From contig NZ_JAGGLR010000007.1 in assembly GCF_017874715.1 (NCBI RefSeq), positions 124,001 through 188,000 of the forward strand: DNA of 64,000 bases, written 5' to 3'. This DNA comes from Streptomyces iranensis (lineage in GTDB: Bacteria > Actinomycetota > Actinomycetes > Streptomycetales > Streptomycetaceae). The position numbers and the translations under genes were made by a program. How positions within the stretch are numbered: the first letter of the stretch is position 1; the number at the start of each line of letters is the position of its first letter. Positions 51,258 through 59,531 of this stretch are shown piece after piece. The notes under the pieces were generated by a model, which did not search any database, had not been told where the DNA came from, and saw only the letters and a list, made by a program, of their open reading frames with translations.

Positions 51258-52730
51258 TCAGTTGAGGCCCTGGCCCGCGACGCTGCCGGTGTCACCGGCC
51301 CCGGTGGCCGCGCCCGCGTCACCGGCGCCCGCATCGCCAGCGCCCGCGTCACCGGCTCCGGCGTTGCCCGCGCCTGCGGCGTCACCGGCGCCGCCCGCCG
51401 CGTCACCAGCACCGCCCGCCGCGTCACCAGCACCACCGGCCGCGTCACCGCCACCGGCGCCGCCGCCGTCCGCGCCGATGACCGCTCCGGTGGCCTCCAG
51501 CGCGGCGGTCACCGGCTGGAAGAACGTCTCGCCGCCCTGGGTGCAGTCGCCGCTGCCGCCGGACGTCAGCCCGACCGCCGCGTCCTCGGCGAACATCGCG
51601 CCACCGCTGTCGCCGGGCTCGGCGCACACATCGGTCTGGATGAGGCCGTTGACGATGTCGCCGTTGCCGTAGTTCACCGTGGCGTTGAGGCCGGTGACCG
51701 TGCCGTCGGTGACTCCGGTCGTGGAGCCGGAGCGCTGCACCTTCAGGCCCACGCTCGCCTCGACGGCGCGCCCGATCTCCTGGGTGTTGCCGTTCTGGAG
51801 GTCGACCGTGCTGGACGGCTGGGTGGTGGCGTCGTCGTACATCACCAGCGCGAAGTCGTTCTCGGGGAACTTGGAGTCCTGCACCGTGCCCACCTGCTGG
51901 GCACCGGCCTCGTCCGAGGTCCAGGTCTGGGATTCGTTGCCGCAGTGGCCCGCGGTCAGGAAGCCCGGCGCGCCGTCGACGCTGACGTTGAAGCCCAGGG
52001 AACAGCGGGCACCACCGCCGAAGATGGCATCGCCGCCGTCGAGCCCACCGGCCGCGGCGTCCCCGCCGCCCCCGGCGTCACCCGCACCGCCCGCGGCGTC
52101 ACCGGCGCCACCGGCGGCACCGGCGGCATCACCCGCACCGCCCGCGGCCTCTCCGGCGCCACCCGCACCGGCGTCATCCGCACCGCCCGCCGCACCGGCG
52201 GTCTCCTCGCCGTCGAACTTCTTGAACTCGCCCGTGCTGCGCTTGACGCTGACCGTGCCCGCCATCTGGCCCGTGGCCTTGGTCAGCGTGTCCCACTTCG
52301 TGCCGGTCACCGTCCGGTCGGCGGTCACCTGGACCTTGTTGGTGACCGGGTCGATCGACCAGGCGGTGCCGGGCACCGACGCGTCGCTGCTCAGCGTCTG
52401 GGTGGCGGTCTTCAGATCGGCCATGCTGTTCTGGACGACCTTCGCCACGGCGCCCTTGGCCCGGACGGACTCGGCGGAGTCCTCGTCGACCACGTTCATG
52501 ACCAGTTGGCGGTTGCCGTTGTCGTAGTACCAGCCCGCGCCGTTGTCACCGAGGTCCGAGGCGAGACTCCTCGCGAGCTTCACCGCGGCCGGGGACGAGA
52601 AGGTCTTGGCGCCCGACGTCTCGTCCGGGTTCGCGTTCGCGTTGGGCAGCATGATGGCGGCTGCCCCGAGCGCGGTGATGGCGGCTCCGGAAATGGCGAG
52701 GGTCCGCTTGTTCACACGTCGGTGGCTCAA
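51258..52730 (-). CDS. Streptogrisin-type (S1E) secreted serine protease with two repeat linkers
   Basis: A 490-aa precursor. The signal peptide (KRTLAISGAAITALGAAAIM) is followed by an alpha-lytic-type prodomain (to about 200), a Gly/Ala/Asp repeat linker, and a chymotrypsin-fold domain with His in LTAGHCGN, Asp in PENDFALVMYD and Ser in CAEPGDSGGAMF. A second, longer tail of GGAGDAA/GAGDA units follows. The start is unusual: TTG 52730, placed 8 nt after GGAGG; GTG 52715 is the alternative. It should be secreted and self-processed. Repeats on both sides of the catalytic domain are uncommon in this family and may act as spacers or wall anchors. Confidence 0.88.
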   Translation of the reverse strand: MSHRRVNKRTLAISGAAITALGAAAIMLPNANANPDETSGAKTFSSPAAVKLARSLASDLGDNGAGWYYDNGNRQLVMNVVDEDSAESVRAKGAVAKVVQNSMADLKTATQTLSSDASVPGTAWSIDPVTNKVQVTADRTVTGTKWDTLTKATGQMAGTVSVKRSTGEFKKFDGEETAGAAGGADDAGAGGAGEAAGGAGDAAGAAGGAGDAAGGAGDAGGGGDAAAGGLDGGDAIFGGGARCSLGFNVSVDGAPGFLTAGHCGNESQTWTSDEAGAQQVGTVQDSKFPENDFALVMYDDATTQPSSTVDLQNGNTQEIGRAVEASVGLKVQRSGSTTGVTDGTVTGLNATVNYGNGDIVNGLIQTDVCAEPGDSGGAMFAEDAAVGLTSGGSGDCTQGGETFFQPVTAALEATGAVIGADGGGAGGGDAAGGAGDAAGGAGDAAGGAGDAAGAGNAGAGDAGAGDAGAGDAGAATGAGDTGSVAGQGLN

Positions 52731-53044
52731 CTCACTGACCTCCAGTCGGGGATGCGCGGCAGGCGTGTGCGGAGCGCTTGCCGCGTTCCGCCACGCCCCC
52801 GCGCGGGGCCACCACGTCGTACGTGGACGCGTTCGCCCCGTTCTCACCCGTACTCAAGGTCTGATGAATGGCTGCGCCGAACGATCCGGATCGGTAAGCT
52901 CCGCCGGTTCGGCCGATCGTCGTGACGCCTGCGGCGGGCTACTCCCCTCCCCGCCCCTTCCCACAACTGGGGCTCCGCCCCAGACCCCGAGGGCCCAGGG
53001 CGAAGCCCTGCCACGCACCAGACACCCCGTAGCCGGGACACCGG
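52731..53044. other. 314-nt gap: protease leader, palindrome, dispersed repeat
   Basis: Holds a dyad CCACGT (52812-52817)/ACGTGG (52821-52826), 82 nt upstream of the protease start and possibly its operator, and copy A of the dispersed hairpin element (52931-53010). No gene is seen. Confidence 0.55.
52931..53010 (+). repeat. Dispersed GC-rich hairpin element, copy A
   Basis: Shares with copy B (55476) a TGCGG-start, a run CCCCTCCCCGCCCCTTCCC, and the hairpin CTGGGGCTCCGCCCCAG (52967-52983), then GACCCCG and a second small dyad (GGGCGAAGCCC). It is located 34 nt before the end of the mutarotase gene, so it may serve as a terminator. Confidence 0.75.
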
Positions 53045-53395
53045 CTATCCGCGCTCGGCGGCCTCGGCCTGGGCGCGCAGCTCCCACACCTCGCCGAGCG
53101 ACATCCGCTCCCCCTCGGCGGGGGAACCGCCGGTGTCCTCGAAGTGGTCGACGTACGCGCCGATGAACTCCTGCCAGCGCTGGTTGGCCGGGTCCTCGTC
53201 CAGCGCCGCCATCGCGGCCGCGAAGTCCTCGCAGTCCACGAGGTGGAAGAGATGGCGTCCGCTGCGCCAGATCCGCCAGTCGGTGATCCCGGCCCGGCGC
53301 AGCGCCGCCAGCAGGTCCTCCGGGACCGTGGCGTGCACCTGCTCATAACCGGACTCCTGGCCCTCCTTGAGGACCGAGTGCAACGCCACCCGCAT
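53045..53395 (-). CDS. L-rhamnose mutarotase-like protein (RhaM/DUF718)
   Basis: A 116-aa dimeric alpha/beta-barrel protein that would interconvert alpha- and beta-L-rhamnose or a related sugar. RVALHSVLKEGQESGYEQVHATVPEDL has the family's active-site His; DWRIWRSGRHLFHLVDCEDF and the Trp-rich WQEFIGAYVDHF follow. GGAGGAG lies upstream of the ATG at 53395. No rhamnose catabolic genes are adjacent; it sits behind a secreted glucanase gene and may handle sugars released outside. Confidence 0.88.
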   Translation of the reverse strand: MRVALHSVLKEGQESGYEQVHATVPEDLLAALRRAGITDWRIWRSGRHLFHLVDCEDFAAAMAALDEDPANQRWQEFIGAYVDHFEDTGGSPAEGERMSLGEVWELRAQAEAAERG

Positions 53396-53428
53396 CGGCG
53401 CTCCTCCTTCTTCCGCTGCTTCAGTTGC

Positions 53429-53451
53429 CGGGCGGCCACGGCGGCCGCCCG
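53429..53451 (-). terminator. 9-bp hairpin between GH16 and mutarotase genes
   Basis: CGGGCGGCC (53429-53437) pairs with GGCCGCCCG (53443-53451) around ACGGC, 22 nt after the GH16 stop. Confidence 0.6.
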
Positions 53452-53473
53452 TCAACGATCCATGATGCAGCGC

Positions 53474-55366
53474 TCACCCCTTCTGTTCGACGCGCACCCA
53501 GTCCACCTCCGCCTGCACTCCCCCGGCCGCGATCCGGTCGACGCTGGACTGCGGCAGGCCCCAGTAGGGGGTGGTGACCTTGTTCCACCCGGCCGGGTAC
53601 GCCCCGCCCAGGGCGAGGTTGAGTATCACGTACTGGTTGTGGCCGAAGACCCACTGGCCACGGGTGGACTCGAGCTTGTTGCGGCTCGTCTCCTGGACCA
53701 CCCGGTCGTCGACGAGGAAGCGCATCCCGGTGGGTGTCCACTCCACCGCGTAGGTGTGCCACTGGTCGGCGCGGCCACCGCCCGGGTAGGTCTGGCGGGC
53801 GCCGATGTTGCCGTCCGCCGAATAGCCGGGGCCGTGCAGGGCGGTGCTGGTCCAGTCGGCGTAGCCGATGTTCTCCATGATGTCGGTCTCACCGGAGGAG
53901 GGCCAGGACACCGAGGGATCGTCCACATCGCTGCCCAGCAGCCAGAACGCGGGCCAGTAGCCGTCGCCGACCGGCAGCTTCATCCGGGCGCTGACCCGGC
54001 CGTAGGTGAAGTCCAGCTTGGTGTGGGTGTCGATGCGTCCGGAGGTGAAGTCGTACGTGCCGCCGCCCGCCTGGGTGCAGCCCTTGCAGTACTTCGCCCT
54101 GAGGACGAGATTGCCGTTCTCGGTGCGGATGTTGTCGGAGGAGTCGACATACGCCTGCGACTCGCCGTTGACCGACCCCATCTCCTGGCCGGTCCGCACC
54201 ACACGCCACTTCGAGCGGTCGAGGGAGGCGCCGGTGAAGTCGTCAAAGAACGTCGTCCGGTACGCACCGGACTGTTCCCCGGGGAGGGCCGGGTACGCGG
54301 CGGAGGCGCTCCCACCGGTGCCCCAGACCTGGAACTCGTAGAGGGAGTAGCCGAATTGGGCGGTGGCCGGGGCCGGGTTGTAGAAGGAACGGCGCTCCTT
54401 CCCCAGCATCCGCACATAGCGGCCCTTGGCGGGTTGCGACAGCTTCACGGTGTCATGGCGGCCCACCGCGTCCGCGGGGGACTTCACATCCGCGCGGCGG
54501 GCGGCCACCTCGGCGGCGGAGGGCTGATAGACGGTGCGCCAGGTGCGGTTGTCGTCGGACACCTGCACCTGGTAATCGACGGCGTAGGCGGCCTCCCAGT
54601 AGAAGTCGACGGTGTCGATCGTGGAGGTCGCGCCGAGGTCCACCGAGACCCAGCGGTCGGCGTTCCAGTCGCTGGACCAGCGGGTCTGGTCGTCCTTGAG
54701 GTTGGCGGGCCAGCCGCCGTCGGTCACGAAGGCGGGCGAGTTGCCCGCGTGCTGGTAGTAGTTGGAGTAGGCGGGGTGGTTCAGGGCGAGATTGGTCCGG
54801 GTCGTGGACGCCGGGGCGGGCTCTCCGCCGTACACCTTGAACGAGTACAGCGAATAGCCGTGCGGCGTGCCGCGCTCGATGCCACGCATCCGTACGTAGC
54901 GGCCGACGACGTCCTGCGGATGGGTGTGGGCGGTGACGGATCCTCCGGTACCGGCGTCCTCGGTGTAGAAGGGGGCCCAGTCGGTGCCGTTCTTCGACAC
55001 CTCCAGGACGTACTTCTTGCCGTAGGCGGCCTCCCAGTCCAGGACGACCCGGTCGATCCGGATGGTGGCGCCGAGGTCGACGCGTATCCACGCGTTGTCG
55101 GTGAACGGGCTGGACCAGCGGGTCGACCCGTTGCCGTCGAAGGCCAGGCCCGGCGCGGTGCCGTCGTTCTCGCTGCCGGACGCGGTGACGGCGCCGTGGT
55201 CCGCGGCGTACGCGGCCGCCGCCCGGTCGGTGTCCCACGTCGCCTGGGCGGCGGTCGCGGTGGAGTGCGAGGTGGGTGTGGCGAGGGCCGGGCCCGTGGT
55301 CAGCACCGCCACCGTGGCCAGGGTGGCGAGGGCGCTCAGCAGGATGCGGGGGGTACGGGATGGCAT
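53474..55366 (-). CDS. Secreted GH16 beta-1,3-glucanase with two F5/8C domains
   Basis: A 630-aa exported enzyme. The signal peptide (ILLSALATLATVAVLTTGPALA) precedes two discoidin/F5/8-type C (CBM32-like) domains (about 55-180 and 195-355), then a GH16 laminarinase domain. Its catalytic motif GETDIMENIG has the ExDxxE pattern near residue 495. YEFQVWGTGG marks the end of the second carbohydrate-binding module. It should cut beta-1,3-glucans such as laminarin or fungal wall glucan. GAGGAG precedes the ATG at 55366. The released glucosides could enter through the downstream ABC transporter and be split by the GH1 enzyme. Confidence 0.92.
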   Translation of the reverse strand: MPSRTPRILLSALATLATVAVLTTGPALATPTSHSTATAAQATWDTDRAAAAYAADHGAVTASGSENDGTAPGLAFDGNGSTRWSSPFTDNAWIRVDLGATIRIDRVVLDWEAAYGKKYVLEVSKNGTDWAPFYTEDAGTGGSVTAHTHPQDVVGRYVRMRGIERGTPHGYSLYSFKVYGGEPAPASTTRTNLALNHPAYSNYYQHAGNSPAFVTDGGWPANLKDDQTRWSSDWNADRWVSVDLGATSTIDTVDFYWEAAYAVDYQVQVSDDNRTWRTVYQPSAAEVAARRADVKSPADAVGRHDTVKLSQPAKGRYVRMLGKERRSFYNPAPATAQFGYSLYEFQVWGTGGSASAAYPALPGEQSGAYRTTFFDDFTGASLDRSKWRVVRTGQEMGSVNGESQAYVDSSDNIRTENGNLVLRAKYCKGCTQAGGGTYDFTSGRIDTHTKLDFTYGRVSARMKLPVGDGYWPAFWLLGSDVDDPSVSWPSSGETDIMENIGYADWTSTALHGPGYSADGNIGARQTYPGGGRADQWHTYAVEWTPTGMRFLVDDRVVQETSRNKLESTRGQWVFGHNQYVILNLALGGAYPAGWNKVTTPYWGLPQSSVDRIAAGGVQAEVDWVRVEQKG

Positions 55367-55417
55367 GCGGCTCTCCTCGGTGAGGTCGTGGGGTGCACGT
55401 GTGATGCCGATGGGTGT

Positions 55418-55462
55418 TCGTGCCGATGTGCCGATGTGCCGTCGTGCCGATGTGCTTTGCGT
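55418..55462 (-). repeat. Tandem GTGCCGAT octamers in GH16 leader
   Basis: Four or five imperfect copies of an 8-9-bp unit (GTGCCGATGT...) about 55-95 nt upstream of the GH16 start. May influence the mRNA leader; function unknown. Confidence 0.65.
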
Positions 55463-55475
55463 TGTGGCTATGTGC

Positions 55476-55558
55476 TGCGGGCGGACTTTTCCCCTCCCCG
55501 CCCCTTCCCGTAACCAGGGGCTCCGCCCCTGGACCCCGCGGTCCGGAGCGGAGCCCCG
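55476..55558 (+). repeat. Dispersed GC-rich hairpin element, copy B
   Basis: Same element as 52931-53010: CCCCTCCCCGCCCCTTCCC, then a hairpin CCAGGGGC (55514-55521)/GCCCCTGG (55525-55532), GGACCCCG, and a second dyad CGGAGCGGAGCC. Confidence 0.75.
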
Positions 55559-55573
55559 CCACCCGGCGGAACC

Positions 55574-56160
55574 GCATATCAATGCCGGGGGAAGGGGCGG
55601 AACCCCGGTCCGGGGTCAGGGACGGACCCCGGACCCGGAGTCTGAGGCAGAGCCCCGACCCAGGGACTGGGACGGAACCCCAACCCAGACCCGGGGCGGA
55701 ACCCCGGCCCGGAGTCTGGGACGGACCCTCGACCCAGGGTCTGGGACGGAACCCCGGCCCGGAGTCTGGGACGCGAGCCCAGGGTCAGGGACGAACCCCG
55801 ACCCAGGGTCTGAGGCAGAGCCCCCGGCCCAGGGCCAGGGCCCGACCCAGGGTCTGAGGCGGGAACCCGGCCCAGAGTCTGGGACGGAACCCCGGCCCGG
55901 ATGTCTGAGGCGGAACCCGGGGCCGGGGCCTGGGGCGGGACCCCCGACCCAGGGTCTGGGGCGGAGCCCCGGCCCGGGGGTCTGGGACCGAACCCCGGCC
56001 CGGGGGTCTGGGACCGAACCCCGGCCCGGGGGTCTGGGACCGAACCCCGGCCCGGGGGTCTGGGACGGAACCCCGGTCTCGGGGTCTGGGGCGGAGCCCC
56101 GGTCTCGGGGTCTGGGGCGGAGCCCCGGTCTCGGGGTCTGGGGCGGAGCCCCGGTTTTGG
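55574..56160. repeat. 26-bp hairpin minisatellite array (about 22 units)
   Basis: About 590 bp of tandem units, each carrying a GGGGCGGAGCCCC-like hairpin joined by GGTCT/CCCGG spacers. In 55955-56160 the period is exactly 26 bp (TCTGGG at 55981, 56007, 56033, 56059; GGGGTCT at 56081, 56107, 56133), with near-identical neighbours. Units further left are diverged. As 26 is not a multiple of three it is not protein coding. Confidence 0.9.
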
Positions 56161-56220
56161 GGGCTGGGGCGGAGTCCCGGTTTTGGGGAGGGGCGGGGAG
56201 GGGAGCGGCGCGCCGCAGGT
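56161..56220 (-). repeat. Dispersed GC-rich hairpin element, copy C (inverted)
   Basis: The reverse complement matches copies A and B (TGCGGCG..., CCCCTCCCCGCCCCTCCCC, GGGACTCCGCCCCAG). The 26-bp array begins exactly at its hairpin half, so the array looks like an expansion of this element. Confidence 0.75.
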
Positions 56221-56242
56221 GGAACTACTTGTCCAACACCCC

Positions 56243-57607
56243 CTAGGCGGCGCGGCGGGCCCGGCCCCGATGGTCGCGGATGATCTCCGCGTAGCGGTGG
56301 CCGGTCCCCTTGATGGTGCGGACCTGGGTGCGGTAGTCGACGTGGACGAGACCGAAGCGCTTGTCGTAGCCGTAGGCCCATTCGAAGTTGTCCAGCAGCG
56401 ACCAGGCGAAGTACCCGGCCAGCGGGGCGCCCTTGCGGACCGCCGAGGCGCAGGCCGCGAGGTGCTGGACGAGGTAGTCCTGGCGCTCCGGGTCGTCCAC
56501 GGTCCCGTCCGGGCGTACGACATCGGGGTAGGCGGAGCCGTTCTCGGTGACGTACAGCTTGCGGGCGCCGTATTCGCCGGTCAGGCGCAGCAGCAGGGTT
56601 TCGATACCACCGGCCTCGATCTCCCAGTCCATGCCCGTGCGGGGGACGTCCGGGCGGCGGACGGCGCGGGCGTGGGGGGCCGGGCCATCGGGGTCGTCGG
56701 TGACGGTGGCCGGGAAGTAGTAGTTCAGGCCCAGCCAGTCCAGGGGTGCGGCGATGGTGTCCAGGTCGCCGGGGCGTTCCGGCAGTTCGACCCCGTACAC
56801 CTCGCGCATGTCGGCGGGGAAGCCACGGCCGTGCACCGGGTCCAGCCACCAGCGGTTGGTGTGGCCGTCCATGCGCCGCGCGGCGGCCTGGTCCTCCGGC
56901 CGGTCGGTGGCCGCCTCCACGGTGTTGAGGTTGTTGACGATGCCGACCTCGGCGCGTGGCGCGACGGCCCGGATCGCCTGGGCGGCGAGGCCGTGGCCGA
57001 GCAGCAGGTGGTAGGAGGCGCGGACCGCCGCGGTCAGATCGGTGAGTCCGGGCGCCATCACGCCCTCGAGGTGGCCGATCCAGGCCGAGCACAGCGGCTC
57101 GTTGAGGGTGGTCCAGTGGTGCACCCGGTCGCCGAGGCGGTCGGCCACCACCGAGGCGTACGCGGCGAAGTGTTCCGCGGTGTCGCGCTCGGGCCAGCCG
57201 CCGCGGTCCTGGAGCACCTGGGGAAGGTCCCAGTGGTACAGGGTGACGGACGGGGTGATGCCCGCCTCCAGCAGGCCGTCGATCAGCTCGTCGTAGAAGG
57301 CCAGGCCCTTGGCGTTGACCGGTCCGTCGCCGCCCGGCACCACGCGTGGCCAGGCGATGGACAGCCGGTAGGCGTTGGTGCCCAGCCGCTTCATCAGCCC
57401 GATGTCCTGGCGCCAGCGGTGGTAGTGGTCGCAGGCCACATCGCCGTGGTCGTTGCCCGCCACCTTGCCGGGGGTGTGCGAGAAGGTGTCCCAGATCGAG
57501 GGCGACCGTCCGTCCTCGGCGACGGCTCCCTCGACCTGGTAGGCGGAGGTGGCCGTGCCCCACAGGAAGTCGTGCGGGAAGGCTGTGAGGTCCAGGAGTT
57601 CGGACAC
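56243..57607 (-). CDS. GH1 beta-glucosidase (cytoplasmic)
   Basis: A 454-aa retaining glycosidase. FPHDFLWGTATSAYQVEGAV is the family start; TLNEPLCSAWIGH carries the acid/base Glu near 160 and LYVTENGSAYPD the nucleophile near 355; SLLDNFEWAYGYDKRFGLVHVDY is intact near the C-terminus. No signal peptide. GTG 57607 has AAAGGA 6 nt upstream and gives family length. It is the last gene of the ABC transporter operon (44-nt gap), so it cleaves imported beta-glucosides such as cellobiose or laminaribiose. Confidence 0.93.
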   Translation of the reverse strand: MSELLDLTAFPHDFLWGTATSAYQVEGAVAEDGRSPSIWDTFSHTPGKVAGNDHGDVACDHYHRWRQDIGLMKRLGTNAYRLSIAWPRVVPGGDGPVNAKGLAFYDELIDGLLEAGITPSVTLYHWDLPQVLQDRGGWPERDTAEHFAAYASVVADRLGDRVHHWTTLNEPLCSAWIGHLEGVMAPGLTDLTAAVRASYHLLLGHGLAAQAIRAVAPRAEVGIVNNLNTVEAATDRPEDQAAARRMDGHTNRWWLDPVHGRGFPADMREVYGVELPERPGDLDTIAAPLDWLGLNYYFPATVTDDPDGPAPHARAVRRPDVPRTGMDWEIEAGGIETLLLRLTGEYGARKLYVTENGSAYPDVVRPDGTVDDPERQDYLVQHLAACASAVRKGAPLAGYFAWSLLDNFEWAYGYDKRFGLVHVDYRTQVRTIKGTGHRYAEIIRDHRGRARRAA

Positions 57608-57651
57608 GTACGTCCTTTCAGAGGTGGGGAGGTCAGAGGCGGGGAGGCCGG

Positions 57652-58527
57652 TCACTTCACGGCTCCGGCGGTGAGTCCGGCCACGAGATAGCGCTGCAGC
57701 AGCAGGAAGCCCGCGACCACGGGGACACTGACGACGAGCGAGGCGGCCATGACCTGGTTCCAGTACACCTCGGTCTGGGTGGCGTAGCCCTGGAGGCCCA
57801 CGGCGAGGGTGCGGGTGGCGTCGTTGGTCATCACGGACGCGAAGAGCACCTCGCCCCAGGCGGTCATGAACGCGTAGACGGCGACGGCGACGATGCCGGG
57901 GATCGCGGCCGGGACGACGACCCGGAACAGCGCGCCCAGCGGTCCGCAGCCGTCCACCAGCGCGGCCTCGTCCAGATCGCGTGGCACCGAGTCGAAGTAC
58001 CCGATGAGCATCCAGATCGAGAACGGCAGCGAGAAGGTGAGATAGGTGAGGATGAGGCCGCCCCGGGAGCCGAAGAGGGCGATGCCGGTGGCGTTGCCGA
58101 TGTTCACGTAGATGAGGAACAGCGGCAGCAGGAAGAGGATCCCGGGGAACATCTGGGTGGACAGGACGGTGACGGTGAACACCCGCTTGCCCCGGAACCG
58201 GTACCGGCTGACCGCGTACGCGGCGAACACGGCGATCACCACCGAACAGACGGTCGCCGCGCCCGCCACGATGGCCGAGTTCATGAAGTACTTGGCGAGC
58301 GGCACCGTCGACCAGATGTCGATGTAGGGGCGGATGGTCAGCCCGCTCGGCAGCCAGCGGAACGTCCCCGAGACGTCCTCCAGTGGCTTCAGGGAGCTGG
58401 AGACCATGACGTACACCGGCAGCAGGACGAACCCGGTGAGCAGGGTGAGGAAGATCCGGCGGGCCCAGAGGAAGGACCGGGGGGCGGCCATCGGTGAGCG
58501 GGGCCGCGCCGGGGAGGTGCTAGACAT
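57652..58527 (-). CDS. Sugar ABC transporter permease (MalG-like)
   Basis: A 291-aa inner-membrane permease with six TM segments. The EAA loop, which docks the ATPase, is PRDLDEAALVDGCGPLGALFRVVVPAAIPGI near 205. The ATG at 58527 overlaps the preceding permease stop by 8 nt. No ATPase gene is in the operon, as usual in Streptomyces, where the shared MsiK-type ATPase energises many sugar importers. Confidence 0.92.
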   Translation of the reverse strand: MSSTSPARPRSPMAAPRSFLWARRIFLTLLTGFVLLPVYVMVSSSLKPLEDVSGTFRWLPSGLTIRPYIDIWSTVPLAKYFMNSAIVAGAATVCSVVIAVFAAYAVSRYRFRGKRVFTVTVLSTQMFPGILFLLPLFLIYVNIGNATGIALFGSRGGLILTYLTFSLPFSIWMLIGYFDSVPRDLDEAALVDGCGPLGALFRVVVPAAIPGIVAVAVYAFMTAWGEVLFASVMTNDATRTLAVGLQGYATQTEVYWNQVMAASLVVSVPVVAGFLLLQRYLVAGLTAGAVK

Positions 58528-59518
58528 CGGCCGTCTTCCTTCGTCGGGAGGTCAGCAGGAGGTACAGGCCCGTCACCACGAGCAGGAAGAGCAGCAGCAG
58601 GACGGACATGGCGGACCCGGTGCCGAAGTTCCAGGTGGCGAACGTCGTCTGGTAGACGTGGATCGAGATGAGGTCCGCGGCCTCCGGCGCTGCCTTGCCG
58701 AACAGCACATACGGGGTGTTGAAGTCGTTGAACGTCCACAGGAACAGCACCAGCACCAGCACCTGGTTGACCGGGCGCAGCGAGGGCAGGGTGATGCGGC
58801 GGATCTGCTGCCACATCCCGGCGCCGTCGAGGGCGGCCGCCTCGTAGAGCTCCTTGGGGATGTTCTGCAGACCGGCCATGATGACGAGGAACGCGAACGG
58901 CCAGCCCTTCCACACCGACACGGTGAGCAGGGCGATGAAGCTGTTGTCGCCGATGAGCCAGAACGAGGGCTTGTCGGTGAGGCCCAGCTGGTCGTGGAGG
59001 ACGTGGTTCACCAGCCCGTTGTCATGCTGGAACATGAACGCCCAGGTGATGACGGCCGTGTAGACGGGCAGCGCGTACGGGACCAGGAACAGGGTGCGCA
59101 GCACGCCCCGGCCGCGGAAGGTGTCCTGGAGGAAGATGGCGGTGGCGGTGCCCAGCAGCCAGCACAGCCCGACGGACAGCACGGTGAAGCCGCAGGTGAC
59201 CCAGAACGAGTGGAGCAGCGCCTCACCGGCCGGCGCGTTGATGTCCACCGAGATCTTGTAGTTGTCGAAGCCGGACCAGGGGGCGGCGCTCCAGTCCCGG
59301 ATGGAGAACCGGGTGAGCGCCTTGAAGCTCATCAGGATGCCCATCACCATCGGCACCAGATGGACCAGGAGCTCGAGGACCAGGGCGGGCAGGAGCAGCA
59401 GATACGGCAGTCCGATGCGGCGGATCCGCCCGGGGCGGCGCGGGCCTCGCGCCGCCCCGGGGGTGCTCCCCGACACGGTCCGCCGCTCTGCCTCGGCGGT
59501 GGTGGTCGTGGTGGTCAT
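58520..59518 (-). CDS. Sugar ABC transporter permease (MalF-like)
   Basis: A 332-aa permease with a basic N-terminus and six TM segments (YLLLLPALVLELLVHLVPMVMG first). The EAA loop is PKELYEAAALDGAGMWQQIRRITLPSLRPV near 240. It partners with the MalG-like protein downstream. The start lies 13 nt after the binding-protein stop. Confidence 0.92.
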   Translation of the reverse strand: MTTTTTTAEAERRTVSGSTPGAARGPRRPGRIRRIGLPYLLLLPALVLELLVHLVPMVMGILMSFKALTRFSIRDWSAAPWSGFDNYKISVDINAPAGEALLHSFWVTCGFTVLSVGLCWLLGTATAIFLQDTFRGRGVLRTLFLVPYALPVYTAVITWAFMFQHDNGLVNHVLHDQLGLTDKPSFWLIGDNSFIALLTVSVWKGWPFAFLVIMAGLQNIPKELYEAAALDGAGMWQQIRRITLPSLRPVNQVLVLVLFLWTFNDFNTPYVLFGKAAPEAADLISIHVYQTTFATWNFGTGSAMSVLLLLFLLVVTGLYLLLTSRRRKTADV

Positions 59519-59531
59519 GAGGTGTCCGCGC

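Larger units (their letters stand above)
55367..56242. other. 876-nt gap made of repeats
   Basis: The stretch between the GH16 start and the GH1 stop consists of the octamer repeat, copy B, the 26-bp array and inverted copy C. I see no gene or convincing promoter in the array; the GH16 promoter should lie between 55370 and 55475. Confidence 0.8.

Noticed and set aside
55574..56160. CRISPR array
   Set aside because: Units are directly joined with no unique spacers, each unit is itself a hairpin, and no cas gene is nearby.
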